14,106 bases of DNA from CAYJMQ01 sp964371555 (GCA_964371555.1 CAYJMQ010000054.1:1-14106); one strand, 5' to 3'. Shown: positions 1 through 8,308, counted from the stretch's first letter. Translations and numbers: made by a program. The notes: generated by a model not told the origin, from the letters alone.

Positions 1-559
1 TTCCGATCTTTTTTAAGAGCGTCGCAACGGCGGTGAAAGTTGTTCCAGACTCGAGCGGCGAGCCCATTGCAATTTTTTTCTTCCACTTTTTGTCGGTCAG
101 CTCAAGAAAACTTTTTGGCGCGTCAGAGGGTTTGATGAGCTCCCGGTGATAAACCATGACAACAACAGGAACACGCTGTGTTACATAAGCACGATCCGGA
201 TCTTTGAGGGCGGGGGGGATGTTGTGCGCGTTCGGTGATTCATAAGGATAAAGGAGCCCCTTATTTTTGAGTTCAATATAGAAAAAGGGATCGGCGGTCA
301 TCAGGATATCGGCCTGCAATTGATTCGCAGCCAGTTCTGCCTGTATTTTGGCCCCCACCTTTTCACTCCCTGAGGCAAACCAATGAATTTTGGTATTGGG
401 AAAAGCCTTATGAACATCAGGCTTCATCATGTCGATCATGTCTTTATACATAGAGGTATAGATCCAGAGCTCTTTTTTACCCTTGCGGGTACAGCCAGCC
501 CCGCAGAAGAAGAGCGCTGTCAGAATGGATAAAACAATAACAACGTGAAATCTTTTCAT
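1..559 (-). CDS. ABC transporter solute-binding lipoprotein (partial, C-terminus outside window)
   Basis: The first 186 codons are visible and the frame stays open to the window edge, so the C-terminal part is missing. The product resembles the substrate-binding proteins of Fe(III)/phosphonate/polyamine-type ABC importers (COG1840-like). Residues 1-22 form a basic start plus hydrophobic segment leading to Cys23 (context FFCGAGC), a somewhat atypical lipobox, so a membrane-anchored periplasmic lipoprotein is likely. The mature part begins with LWIYTSMYKDMI (31-42), then GSEKVGAKIQAELAANQLQAD (split over 64-84) and DILMTADPFFYIEL (84-97), the typical first lobe of this family. The ATG at 559 was chosen because the only nearby upstream ATG (570) runs into a stop after four codons. 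No Shine-Dalgarno precedes it, and a promoter-like sequence lies just upstream. The ligand cannot be told; transporter permease and ATPase genes would be expected beyond position 1. Confidence 0.85.
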   Translation of the reverse strand, partial: MKRFHVVIVLSILTALFFCGAGCTRKGKKELWIYTSMYKDMIDMMKPDVHKAFPNTKIHWFASGSEKVGAKIQAELAANQLQADILMTADPFFYIELKNKGLLYPYESPNAHNIPPALKDPDRAYVTQRVPVVVMVYHRELIKPSDAPKSFLELTDKKWKKKIAMGSPLESGTTFTAVATLLKKIG

Positions 560-568
560 CTGTGTCTC

Positions 569-595
569 ATTAGAAAAAAAGAGGGGGGTTGTCAA
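569..595 (-). promoter_or_regulatory. Candidate sigma70-type promoter of the solute-binding lipoprotein gene
   Basis: On the minus strand TTGACA (595-590) is followed after 15 bases by TCTAAT (574-569), five of six matches to the -10 consensus. The spacer is shorter than the usual 16-18. Transcription would start near 562, only a few bases before the ATG at 559, implying a nearly leaderless mRNA. The 155-bp gap (560-714) holds nothing else that I can name; there is a weak 5-bp inverted repeat (CCACC/GGTGG) with a long loop but no clear terminator. Confidence 0.4.
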
Positions 596-714
596 ATAAA
601 TATTGCTTTAGCCACCCCTCCGACCGCTCTATGTTTCGCTGCGTTGTTGCGCGCTAGGCGTGGTGGTGTTTAGTTTCTCCATTTGATTATTGGCGATGAT
701 TTACATCTTGATTA

Positions 715-1371
715 TCAGAGAGAAGCGAGGAGATCGAGGGTAACGTTACAAAGGCTTTTTACGACGAGATCCGCTTTCTCATGGTTTTGACCGATCGTCG
801 GTCCGCAGGGAATGGCAATACATTTCATGCCAGCCGCTTTGGCCGCCTCTACGCCATGCTCGCTGTCCTCAAGAACAACGCAATCTTTCGGTTTTACATT
901 TAAATGTTTGGCGGCTTTAAGATAAATATCGGGAGCCGGTTTTCCATGTTTTACGCCACCTGCGGTCACAACGGTTTTAAAATAGTGAAGAAGATTGAAT
1001 GTTTTTAACGAAAATTCCGCGACTTCCCTTGCGGCGGAAGTTCCAACTGCCATTGGAATTTTCTCTTTGTAAACGGTTTCAAAGAGAGATTTCACACAGG
1101 GGAGCGGCTGTTTTGCCTGTTTTTTAAAAATTTCAATGAAAAATTGAGAGCGTCGGTTGACCAGCTTTTTCATATTCGAATGAATCTTGGGGTATTTTTT
1201 TTCAAGCGTCGTAAAGATATAAACATCGGTGGTGCCGATGAATGATCTATTGTCTTCTTCTGTATAATGGATGCCAAAGTCTTCTTTAAGCATCTTTTGC
1301 ACTGACAGAAAGTGTGCCTCTTCGGAATTTACAATGATGCCATCGAGATCGCTGATCAGGGCTTTGAACAA
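715..1371 (-). CDS. HAD-superfamily hydrolase, beta-phosphoglucomutase/phosphatase-like
   Basis: This 218-residue protein is a cytosolic HAD phosphohydrolase or phosphomutase with a helical cap (subfamily IA). All four motifs are visible: motif I DLDGIIV with nucleophile Asp8 and acid/base Asp10, motif II VGTSAA (Thr111/Ser112), motif III Lys144 in GKPAPDIYL, and motif IV VLEDSEHG (Glu168-Asp169) followed by the typical GVEAAKAAGM run. The substrate cannot be predicted; sugar phosphates or nucleotides are usual for such enzymes. The start is TTG: one base after the stop codon of the upstream gene, with no ATG or GTG in frame nearby, and starting exactly where family members start (M-x-KALI-x-DLDG). 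A weak GGGACG lies six bases before it inside the upstream gene, so translation is probably coupled. It is the last gene of a three-gene operon with two exported proteins, although it has no export signal itself. Confidence 0.88.
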   Translation of the reverse strand: MFKALISDLDGIIVNSEEAHFLSVQKMLKEDFGIHYTEEDNRSFIGTTDVYIFTTLEKKYPKIHSNMKKLVNRRSQFFIEIFKKQAKQPLPCVKSLFETVYKEKIPMAVGTSAAREVAEFSLKTFNLLHYFKTVVTAGGVKHGKPAPDIYLKAAKHLNVKPKDCVVLEDSEHGVEAAKAAGMKCIAIPCGPTIGQNHEKADLVVKSLCNVTLDLLASL

Positions 1372-1372
1372 T

Positions 1373-3346
1373 TCATTCGTCCCATTTCGCCACTGCTTCT
1401 TTTTCTTTTTCGGATAGCGGTGGAGGGGGTGTGCGCGCCGCCCACTCAGGCATCGTCATTTGATAATATTCGGGGTTCCCGACTGCCTGTGTGGCGAGGG
1501 AACCGGAGGTTCCAAACCATCGCACCACTGCAAATGGGAGATCATAGCGATTAATTTCAAGACGAATATCTTTGAAGTTTCTATCGGAGTAGAGATGTTC
1601 GAAGTTTGCTTTCGCGTCTTTTTCATACTCCATCCGTGAAAGCTTTTTCAAGGCCTCATTCCAGCTCTGAACCACATTTTTATAATCGCGATGAATTTTT
1701 TTTGAATGTCCGTATGAAGGGAGAGCAAGATTTAAAATCGGAATTCCTTCATGCCCTTTTATAACGGGATCGATCGCGTTCTTGGCACGCGGACCAAAGG
1801 TGAGAATGACTTGGGTCTTCGATTGATCGAGGATTCTCTTTACAATTTCATTTCGTAATCTGACAACCTGGGGGTTGTTTGAGATTCTTATTACCTCACC
1901 TTCAGCAAGCTCCAGCGTATCAACCGGCAGTGTCCGGATAATTGCGTAGCTTGAGGTAATGCCGATTTGTTTTAAGAAATGCTGGACCTTTTGTCCCCCA
2001 TCGCCGCTGAGCGCTCGACCCGTGAAGAGATCGTCGTGAGATTCCTGGTCCGCAAGAACGAGGACCGTTGCCTCATCAAGACGGCCTCTGTAAATCGGTC
2101 CTGTGCCAAATGATTTGTGGGGCTTTACACCAAGAGTGTTAAAGTCTGGCCATTCAAAACCGGGTTCCCCCCCCATGAGGAGCCTTGCCCATTTTTCCCC
2201 AGGGCCTGGATCAAACGCATTGTAATCGGTGCGAGGGGATTCATAGGGGAGATCACCGTCTACCGGAACATAGCCAGAATGTTCGAAGTCTGCCCCCTTG
2301 GACGTTCGATATTTGATAGCTTTATTATTATATTCCCCAAGGTCAGAAAAGACGCGGATCGATCTCTGATCAGGAGTTCTATTGGACGTCGTGCTCCCTC
2401 TCCCCAGTCGCCAGTTTGTTCCAAATGCAAGGTCACGATAGGGAACCGGGGCGCTCATGTAACGGAAAGCCCCTTTTGCAAGAAGTTGTGGACGGTTTCC
2501 CCCTCTATCTGCAAGGAGCCATGATGGATCATCATTGCTCCACGAAATCACTTTTGTGGCAGCTTCTTCAAAATCGGATCTTAAAGATGCAAGAATCTGC
2601 TGACGTTCGGCATCATCTTTGGCCTGGTTTGCCATCCCTGGGTGTTTTACGCCAAGAAGCCTGATTCCTTGAGCCAAGACCGATCCATCACAGGTTTCGA
2701 CCCGATCTTCATTTTTGCAGCTTCCGCCGCGCGATTTAATCCATGTGACCACTGTTTCTTTTGCGCCTGTGCCGACAGCGATGACCAGCTTCAGTGTCTC
2801 TGTGTTGTTTTCAAGCAGATGATTAAAAAGTTGATGACGGTGTTGTACGATCGGGCTATCTAAATTTTGAGCCAGCCAAAGATCTCCTGCGTCGGCATTG
2901 GGGAGCTCTTTGTCGCGATATTGACCGCGAATGGAATAGATAAAGGTATTTAAAAAAAGATAAGAGCGGTTAATGCCAATTGAATTCAGAAAATTCTGGA
3001 GTTTCTGCCCTGTGCCGCCTGTAAAAGCCCTTTTTGACAGCGCCTCATCCTGAGCGCCTTCTTGTCCAACCACCAGGACCTTTACTTCATTTTGTCCCCA
3101 TCTTCCGCGTCCGGGGACAGGCCCCCAGTGCCAGCGGAAACGTTCTTCGCCAATAACCGCGCGCCCAATACCTCGAAAATTGGGGGTTTGCGCAAAAATC
3201 TTTAAAAATTCAGAGTCTTTGGCGGGTCCTTCATCATATTCCCAGGGATTGCCACGCCCAATGTGCAGGTTTTTTTCAGCGGCATAAGAGGCCGAAAAAG
3301 GATTGCAAAATAAAGCCGCGATTAAAACGAAGATCCGGGCAATCAT
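1373..3346 (-). CDS. Exported protein with two uracil-DNA-glycosylase-like domains
   Basis: The 657-residue product starts with a Sec signal peptide (MIARIFVLIAALF, probable cleavage after ASYA22). It contains an internal duplication: residues 88-265 and 425-570 each look like the uracil-DNA glycosylase (UDG) superfamily fold. Copy 1 has VLVVGQEGAQDE (90-101), RAFTGGTGQKLQ (106-117), LNSIGINRSYLFLNT (120-134), a late VIAVGTGAK (188-196) and VKHPGM (233-238). Copy 2 has VLVLADQESHDD, RALSGDGGQKVQ, LKQIGITSSY, VILTFGPRAK and LALPSYGH at matching places. These correspond to the family 4/5 UDG motifs GExPGxxED, GRPFVGxAGQ and HPSP, but the cluster-binding cysteines of those families are absent (only Cys14, 210 and 219 exist). 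Residues 570-657 are unassigned, with a Pro-rich stretch near 639-643. Start: ATG overlapping the upstream stop by 4 bp, with a perfect AAGGAGG seven bases before. DNA repair is unlikely for an exported protein; actual activity is unknown. Confidence 0.75.
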   Translation of the reverse strand: MIARIFVLIAALFCNPFSASYAAEKNLHIGRGNPWEYDEGPAKDSEFLKIFAQTPNFRGIGRAVIGEERFRWHWGPVPGRGRWGQNEVKVLVVGQEGAQDEALSKRAFTGGTGQKLQNFLNSIGINRSYLFLNTFIYSIRGQYRDKELPNADAGDLWLAQNLDSPIVQHRHQLFNHLLENNTETLKLVIAVGTGAKETVVTWIKSRGGSCKNEDRVETCDGSVLAQGIRLLGVKHPGMANQAKDDAERQQILASLRSDFEEAATKVISWSNDDPSWLLADRGGNRPQLLAKGAFRYMSAPVPYRDLAFGTNWRLGRGSTTSNRTPDQRSIRVFSDLGEYNNKAIKYRTSKGADFEHSGYVPVDGDLPYESPRTDYNAFDPGPGEKWARLLMGGEPGFEWPDFNTLGVKPHKSFGTGPIYRGRLDEATVLVLADQESHDDLFTGRALSGDGGQKVQHFLKQIGITSSYAIIRTLPVDTLELAEGEVIRISNNPQVVRLRNEIVKRILDQSKTQVILTFGPRAKNAIDPVIKGHEGIPILNLALPSYGHSKKIHRDYKNVVQSWNEALKKLSRMEYEKDAKANFEHLYSDRNFKDIRLEINRYDLPFAVVRWFGTSGSLATQAVGNPEYYQMTMPEWAARTPPPPLSEKEKEAVAKWDE

Positions 3347-4878
3347 TTTTCTTCCTCCTTTTTTGCAAAGAATTCCCGAATCATGAGCCTCAGCGCCACA
3401 ATCCGGTGTTGATATTTGATGTCTGAACTAGACAGGGTATTGCTTCGATAAATTCCAAAGTTTTCTTTCAAAAAAGTCTCCAGTTCGTTCAAAGATTTTT
3501 CGACTGAAATATCCAATAGTGGATCTATATAAACCGCCTTATTCTCAACGCTTTTTCCCTCAATGGCCGGAAGGTTCTGAATATGTTCGCTGAATTTTGA
3601 CATGAACTCTCGCTCACCGTAAATTGCTTTCCCCCCCACAATGACAAGTTTGATGTTTTCAACCGGTGTGTCGAATAAAACGTCCATTGGGTTTTCATTT
3701 TTTTTAGTATCTTCCAGAATAAATAAGTCGGCCAAATTTCCCTCTTTGAGCGCCCCAAGCCGGGGATGATCGATCATTTTGGCAGATGTCGATGTCATCA
3801 TTTGAAATATGGCCACATCAGAAACGTCCGCGTCGATGGTTCTCAGATAGAATCGCGCCATACGGGCTTCGTCGAGGACATGTTTTGAACCACTCGGACT
3901 CCAGTCGGAACCGAGCGCGAGAGGAATTCCTTTCCGAATCAGTGTTTCAACATCCAAAGTATCGCCATATAGAAGCAGATTTGAGACCGGAGACCAGATA
4001 ATCCCCATATTCCATCTCTTTAAAAATTCGATATGGTCATCATTTTGAGGATCGATTCCGCTGCAATGAACGAGTGCGATCGGCGGCTTTGGGGTTGTCT
4101 CCCACTCAGAAAATATCGGGTGGTTTCGGAATGCCTCGAATTCCCGTCTTGAATAGTCGTCATACCCATGCTCCCTCAAAAAACCGGTTCTCCCTTCCGC
4201 GAGATGGGGAAGGTATGCCTGGAGCCGACCTTTGTCTCTCAATTTGGCGAACGACTCGAGCGCTTTTTTAGGGACAGGGGGGATCGTTTTTCGATAGTCA
4301 AAGAGATCGATGACCGAAAGGATCCGCTTCCCATTATCCAGTCCAAGATCTTCAGGATAGTCTGTTCCGCGAATCAATATTCGTTTCGTAAATTCATCTA
4401 TTTCCTTGTCCAGCGCTCGTGATTCCTGAACCAGTGTTGTTCCACCCCCCACGGCCTGAAGTTCGTCAAAGAGGAGGAGTGACTTTTTAAAGCGGTCTTC
4501 ATTTTGGGGATCTGTCAATGCGCGGTAAACCGCGCGAAATTGAGTCCGGTAGCGTTCGTCTTCCCTCCAGCTAAAACGGTTCTCAAATTGTGACTGCGCA
4601 TTTTCCCACAACGGGAGAATGTTGTAGGTGGTATGCGTGTGAAGATCGATCAAGCCGGGAAAAATGAAGCCTTCGGTTTCAATGAGTATTGTTGTTTCTG
4701 AGAGATCCGGTTTTTCTTTTTGAATGGAGACGATGGTATCGTTTTCAATGGTGAGGTAAGCCTTTGTGTAATTCCCGTCTGATTGAACCATTTTACCGTG
4801 AAGGACAAAGAGGGAGGCATGGGCAAAGGCCGGGAGAAAGAAAATCAACGTTATGATTAGAATTTTGAGAAACTTCAT
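3343..4878 (-). CDS. Exported amidohydrolase (ATZ/TRZ, imidazolonepropionase-like metal-dependent hydrolase)
   Basis: The 511-residue protein begins with a signal peptide (MKFLKILIITLIFFLPAFAHA), so it probably acts in the periplasm. It then shows the amidohydrolase plan: a small N-terminal beta domain (GKMVQSDG, IENDTIVSI), the GLIDLHTHT motif with metal ligands His80 and His82, HLAEG (His225, the H-x-x-E pattern of deaminases and ATZ/TRZ hydrolases), LVHCSGI (His271), GSDWSPSG (Asp325), and the closing GALKEGNLADLFIL (375-388). The metal site is therefore complete. Deamination or ring or amide-bond hydrolysis of an unknown compound is expected; the substrate is not predictable. About 80 extra residues follow the usual end, predicted helical and charged. 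The frame could begin at a TTG at 4920, but that TTG is itself the -35 box of a likely promoter, and the ATG at 4878 gives a proper signal peptide. First gene of the operon with the UDG-like protein and HAD hydrolase. Confidence 0.85.
   Translation of the reverse strand: MKFLKILIITLIFFLPAFAHASLFVLHGKMVQSDGNYTKAYLTIENDTIVSIQKEKPDLSETTILIETEGFIFPGLIDLHTHTTYNILPLWENAQSQFENRFSWREDERYRTQFRAVYRALTDPQNEDRFKKSLLLFDELQAVGGGTTLVQESRALDKEIDEFTKRILIRGTDYPEDLGLDNGKRILSVIDLFDYRKTIPPVPKKALESFAKLRDKGRLQAYLPHLAEGRTGFLREHGYDDYSRREFEAFRNHPIFSEWETTPKPPIALVHCSGIDPQNDDHIEFLKRWNMGIIWSPVSNLLLYGDTLDVETLIRKGIPLALGSDWSPSGSKHVLDEARMARFYLRTIDADVSDVAIFQMMTSTSAKMIDHPRLGALKEGNLADLFILEDTKKNENPMDVLFDTPVENIKLVIVGGKAIYGEREFMSKFSEHIQNLPAIEGKSVENKAVYIDPLLDISVEKSLNELETFLKENFGIYRSNTLSSSDIKYQHRIVALRLMIREFFAKKEEEK
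3354..3360 (-). promoter_or_regulatory. Strong Shine-Dalgarno for the exported UDG-like gene
   Basis: AAGGAGG on the minus strand, seven bases before the ATG at 3346 and inside the end of the amidohydrolase gene, whose last codons (KKEEEK) encode it. It confirms the start and the coupling of the two genes. Confidence 0.8.
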
Positions 4879-4893
4879 GATATGAGGCGCCCA

Positions 4894-4920
4894 AGTATAA
4901 TTTCCCGTTGAGTTTGTCAA
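4894..4920 (-). promoter_or_regulatory. Candidate promoter of the amidohydrolase operon
   Basis: On the minus strand TTGACA (4920-4915) is followed after 15 bases by TATACT (4899-4894). A start near 4887 would leave roughly nine untranslated bases before the ATG at 4878, with no Shine-Dalgarno. The -10 box overlaps that of the opposite promoter. Confidence 0.5.
4896..4901 (+). promoter_or_regulatory. Candidate -10 box for the plus-strand block
   Basis: A perfect TATAAT, but no good -35 at 16-18 bases upstream (CTTCAT at 4873-4878 with 17-base spacing). It would start transcription near 4908, about 36 bases before the alpha/beta hydrolase ATG. It shares four bases with the minus-strand TATACT, so the two polymerases could not bind at once. 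Confidence 0.3.
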
Positions 4921-4943
4921 TTTAAATGATTAAAGTTTGAAAT

Positions 4944-5699
<756 letters not shown>

Positions 5700-5706
5700 A
5701 TAGAAG

Positions 5707-5713
5707 AAGGAGG
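5707..5713 (+). promoter_or_regulatory. Strong Shine-Dalgarno for the glycerophosphodiesterase gene
   Basis: AAGGAGG, five bases before the ATG at 5719. It fixes the start and gives an export signal directly after it. Confidence 0.85.
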
Positions 5714-5718
5714 TATCG

Positions 5719-6525
5719 ATGTTTTTAAGAATGTTTCTTTTGATCGTTTCTTTGATTATGGTATCGTCAGAATCGATGGCGGCAAGATCTAAAGTTGTCA
5801 TTGCTCACCGGGGGGTGAGCGCGTTTTATCCGGAAAATACGATGATCTCCTTTCAGAGAGCGCTCGAAACCCCCGCGGAATGTGTGGAACTCGATGTGCA
5901 TCTATCTTCGGATAACATTCCAATGGTTATTCATGATGAAGACCTTTCACGGACGACAACGGGACGGGGAAAAGTGGGGATCTACCCGGCCGCTGTTTTA
6001 AAAAAAATGTCTGCGGGTTACCCGGAAAAATTTGGGGAGAAATTTTATAAAGAAAAAATTCCCCTTCTCACAGAGGCATTAGATCTCATTCTTAAAAAAT
6101 CTGACAAATATCTTTTAATCGAGATCAAAAGTCATAAAGAAGATCGTCTCTATAATGATCGGGTAGGCGGCGCTGTTTATGACGCAGTGATGAAAAGACA
6201 CGCGTATTTTAAAGATCGGGTCAGATTTATTTCTTTCGATCAGTCGATTCTCAGGCAAATCCGAAAATTAGACGCGACGGCCCAGATTGCCCCTATTTTT
6301 TTTGACCCCCCCCGGGGGGAAACGATGGCAGATCAGGCGGAGCGGCTCGGATCTGACACGGTCATCTTTTCAAAAAAGCTCGTGACTGAAAAAGGGATCT
6401 TTGACCGTCCTGATCGCGTTAGATATTTTATTTATACCGTTTTTCCAAATGAATTTGACGAGATGGAGAAGATTCGCGAGCTTTACGGCTTCGCAACGGA
6501 TTTTGCGAATCAGATTCCAAACTAA
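5719..6525 (+). CDS. Exported glycerophosphodiester phosphodiesterase (GDPD family)
   Basis: The 268-residue enzyme should hydrolyse glycerophosphodiesters to glycerol 3-phosphate and an alcohol, probably in the periplasm, since residues 1-21 form a signal peptide (MFLRMFLLIVSLIMVSSESMA). The GDPD signature is complete: VIAHRG (His30, Arg31), PENT (38-41), ELDVHLSSD with metal ligands Glu57 and Asp59, VIHDEDLSRTTTG with the second catalytic His72, IPLLTEAL (114-121), and LIEIK (Glu135, Lys137). The C-terminal GFATDFANQIP matches the usual position of the terminal TD(Y/F)P motif, in a slightly degenerate form. The length is normal for the family. The next gene starts two bases after the stop. 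Within the gene, T8, then GA, then C8G6 follow one another at 6296-6319, an extreme homopolymer run that nevertheless stays in frame (FFDPPRGE). Confidence 0.92.
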   Translation: MFLRMFLLIVSLIMVSSESMAARSKVVIAHRGVSAFYPENTMISFQRALETPAECVELDVHLSSDNIPMVIHDEDLSRTTTGRGKVGIYPAAVLKKMSAGYPEKFGEKFYKEKIPLLTEALDLILKKSDKYLLIEIKSHKEDRLYNDRVGGAVYDAVMKRHAYFKDRVRFISFDQSILRQIRKLDATAQIAPIFFDPPRGETMADQAERLGSDTVIFSKKLVTEKGIFDRPDRVRYFIYTVFPNEFDEMEKIRELYGFATDFANQIPN

Positions 6526-6527
6526 GC

Positions 6528-7598
6528 GTGAAAAAACCAGCTAAAACCGTATCTGCCCCCGGCCGTATTTGCCTTTTTGGAGAGCATTCCGATTATCTCG
6601 GACTTCCTGTGATGACGATGGCGATCAACCGCCGCATGACGATCGACGCGTTTCGGCGCAGGGATAGAAAATTTCGCGTTCTGATGCCTGACATTCACGG
6701 GGAAGATATCTTTACCCCTTCCGCAAAAGTCATCTATCGCAAAGAGCGCGATTATCTTCGCGCGGGCGTTAATGTTTTGAAGAGGCGGGGATATCGCTTC
6801 CCTGACGGGTACGATTTTCTCATTCGAAGCAACATTCCGATTAATTCAGGGACTTCGAGCTCTTCTGCCATGGTTGTTGCGTGGCTGAAAATGCTCCTTT
6901 CTTTTCAAAAAGATTTGATTGAGTTTGATCCGATCAGGATTGCATGGCTTGCCTATGAAACAGAGGTTCTTGAATTTAAAGAGGCGGGCGGGCGTATGGA
7001 CCATTTTGCGATTACTTTTGGGGGAACGATCTTTCATGAAAATCATAAGACGGTGGATATTCGTTTTCTCAGCCCTCTCGAGGGGATGATTTTGGGGGAT
7101 TCCCTGGAAAAAAAAGAAACGATCCGGGATCTCAAAAAAAACGCGAGGGATGTTCGCGAAGGATTCCGTATAATGAAGAAAAAGATCAGGGGTTTTCATC
7201 AGGAAACGGTCTTATTGAAAGAGGTTTTAGAAAGATTCAAACCTGAAACAGCGTCTTTGCGAAAGGCTATTGGGACTTTAAGAAACAGGGATATTTGCAG
7301 GGGGGCGTTAAAAGTGATGGTCGTGAAGCCGATTTTCCCCCGCCAAATCGGCAGACTCATGAACGAACATCATCTCATTTTAAGACGCGACTTAAAGATA
7401 TCGACCCCGAAAATTGAAGCCATGATTGCGGCCGCGCTGAGCGCGGGCGCATTCAGCGCAAAAATCAATGGCTCAGGCCTCGGTGGAACGATGATTGCCT
7501 ATGCTCCCGGGAGAGAGAAAAAGGTCGTCGCCGCGATTGAAAACGCGGGGGGCGACGCTTATGCCGTTAAGCCCGATCGCGGGGTGCTTTGCGAATGA
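6528..7598 (+). CDS. GHMP-family sugar kinase (galactokinase-like)
   Basis: The 356-residue protein is a cytosolic ATP-dependent small-molecule kinase of the GHMP family. Motif 1, SAPGRICLFGEHSDYLG (9-25), has the GEH-(S/T)-DY pattern of galactokinases; motif 2, IPINSGTSSSSA (103-114), is the phosphate-binding loop; GGRMDHF (154-160) gives the catalytic Asp158 in the galactokinase-like G-x-MD context; motif 3, KINGSGLGG (312-320), is intact. The substrate is probably a free sugar, but no other galactose-pathway gene is nearby, so D-galactose itself is not certain. The length is slightly below that of typical galactokinases (about 380-390). It begins with GTG two bases after the phosphodiesterase stop, with no Shine-Dalgarno, so it probably depends on coupling. 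The basic, Lys/Arg-rich composition of residues 200-290 is notable. Confidence 0.88.
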   Translation: MKKPAKTVSAPGRICLFGEHSDYLGLPVMTMAINRRMTIDAFRRRDRKFRVLMPDIHGEDIFTPSAKVIYRKERDYLRAGVNVLKRRGYRFPDGYDFLIRSNIPINSGTSSSSAMVVAWLKMLLSFQKDLIEFDPIRIAWLAYETEVLEFKEAGGRMDHFAITFGGTIFHENHKTVDIRFLSPLEGMILGDSLEKKETIRDLKKNARDVREGFRIMKKKIRGFHQETVLLKEVLERFKPETASLRKAIGTLRNRDICRGALKVMVVKPIFPRQIGRLMNEHHLILRRDLKISTPKIEAMIAAALSAGAFSAKINGSGLGGTMIAYAPGREKKVVAAIENAGGDAYAVKPDRGVLCE

Positions 7599-7620
7599 GT
7601 AAGGCGAGATAAGATACCCC

Positions 7621-7650
7621 TTGACACCTTGCTGACCCTAAAAGTAGAGT
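7621..7650 (+). promoter_or_regulatory. Candidate promoter of the transaldolase gene
   Basis: TTGACA (7621-7626) lies 18 bases before TAGAGT (7645-7650, four of six matches to TATAAT). A start about seven bases later would fall at the GTG start codon of the transaldolase gene at 7657, again implying a leaderless message. The gap from 7599 to 7656 is the largest inside this block apart from the repeat region. Confidence 0.35.
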
Positions 7651-7656
7651 TGGCAC

Positions 7657-8301
7657 GTGAAAATTTTTTTAGATACGGCCGAGGTTAATGAAATCCGCGA
7701 AGCCAATAGCCTCGGGCTTCTGGACGGGGTCACAACGAATCCTTCCCTGATTGCGAAATCCGGCAGACCCTTTGACGAGGTTACCCACGAAATTTGCAAG
7801 CTTGTCGACGGGCCTGTCTCCATAGAAACAACAACGCCAACTGCGGATGAACTGATTAAAGAGGGGAAGAAAATCGCAAAGATCGCAAAAAACGCCGTTG
7901 TAAAAGTTGCGCTGACGGGGGAAGGATTGAAAGCCTGTAAAGCCTTAAGCGCCGACGGCATCAAAGTGAATGTGACGCTCTGCTTTTCTCCCACACAGGC
8001 GCTTCTTGCGGCAAAAGCGGGCGCGGCTTATATCAGCCCATTTGTCGGAAGGCTTGATGACTATGCGACATCGGGGATGGAACTTATTTCCCAAATCGTC
8101 ACCATTTATCGAAATTATAAGTTTAGAACAGAAGTTCTCGTGGCGAGTGTTCGTCACCCGATTCATGTGACTGAGGCAGCCCTGTTGGGGGCGGATATTG
8201 CCACCATGCCGTTTGCCGTTTTTAAACAGCTCTTTAAACACTCTTTGACCGATATCGGCCTTGAAAGATTCTTAAAAGATTGGGAATCGGTCCCCAAATA
8301 A
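7657..8301 (+). CDS. tal: Transaldolase, small single-domain type (TalC/MipB-like)
   Basis: The 214-residue protein belongs to the short transaldolase/fructose-6-phosphate aldolase family, which transfers dihydroxyacetone units between sugar phosphates in the pentose phosphate pathway (cytosol). Visible landmarks are FLDTA with Asp6, DGVTTNPSL (23-31), VVKVALTGEG with the Schiff-base Lys83, GIKVNVTLCFSPTQALLAAKAGA (split over 101-123), SPFVGRLDD (127-135), TEVLVASVRHPIHV (158-171) and GADIATMPF (178-186). Phe129 in SPFVGR is the residue usual in true transaldolases, where fructose-6-phosphate aldolases have Tyr, so transaldolase activity is preferred. The usual Pro after VKI is replaced (VKVALT). 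The start is GTG at 7657, giving the family N-terminus M-K-(I/F)-F-L-D-T. Length is full. The acyl-CoA dehydrogenase gene follows after seven bases. Confidence 0.93.
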   Translation: MKIFLDTAEVNEIREANSLGLLDGVTTNPSLIAKSGRPFDEVTHEICKLVDGPVSIETTTPTADELIKEGKKIAKIAKNAVVKVALTGEGLKACKALSADGIKVNVTLCFSPTQALLAAKAGAAYISPFVGRLDDYATSGMELISQIVTIYRNYKFRTEVLVASVRHPIHVTEAALLGADIATMPFAVFKQLFKHSLTDIGLERFLKDWESVPK

Positions 8302-8308
8302 CGTTGTT

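Noticed and set aside
600..700. GC-rich stretch between the lipoprotein and HAD genes as an attachment site or small RNA
   Set aside because: Only short, imperfect self-complementarity; no flanking mobile gene and no recognisable RNA family.
1312..1554. Open plus-strand frame of 80 codons, and similar ones opposite the other genes
   Set aside because: It lies antisense to well-supported genes and shows no recognisable domain; its openness follows from the codon bias of the true gene.
4879..4920. TTG at 4920 as start of the amidohydrolase (14 extra residues)
   Set aside because: The extension would put a non-hydrophobic stretch before the signal peptide, and the TTG is part of the -35 box; ATG at 4878 fits better.
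7581..7620. Inverted repeat GGGGT ... ACCCC around the end of the GHMP kinase gene
   Set aside because: Only five pairs with a 30-base loop and no T-run; too weak to call a terminator.
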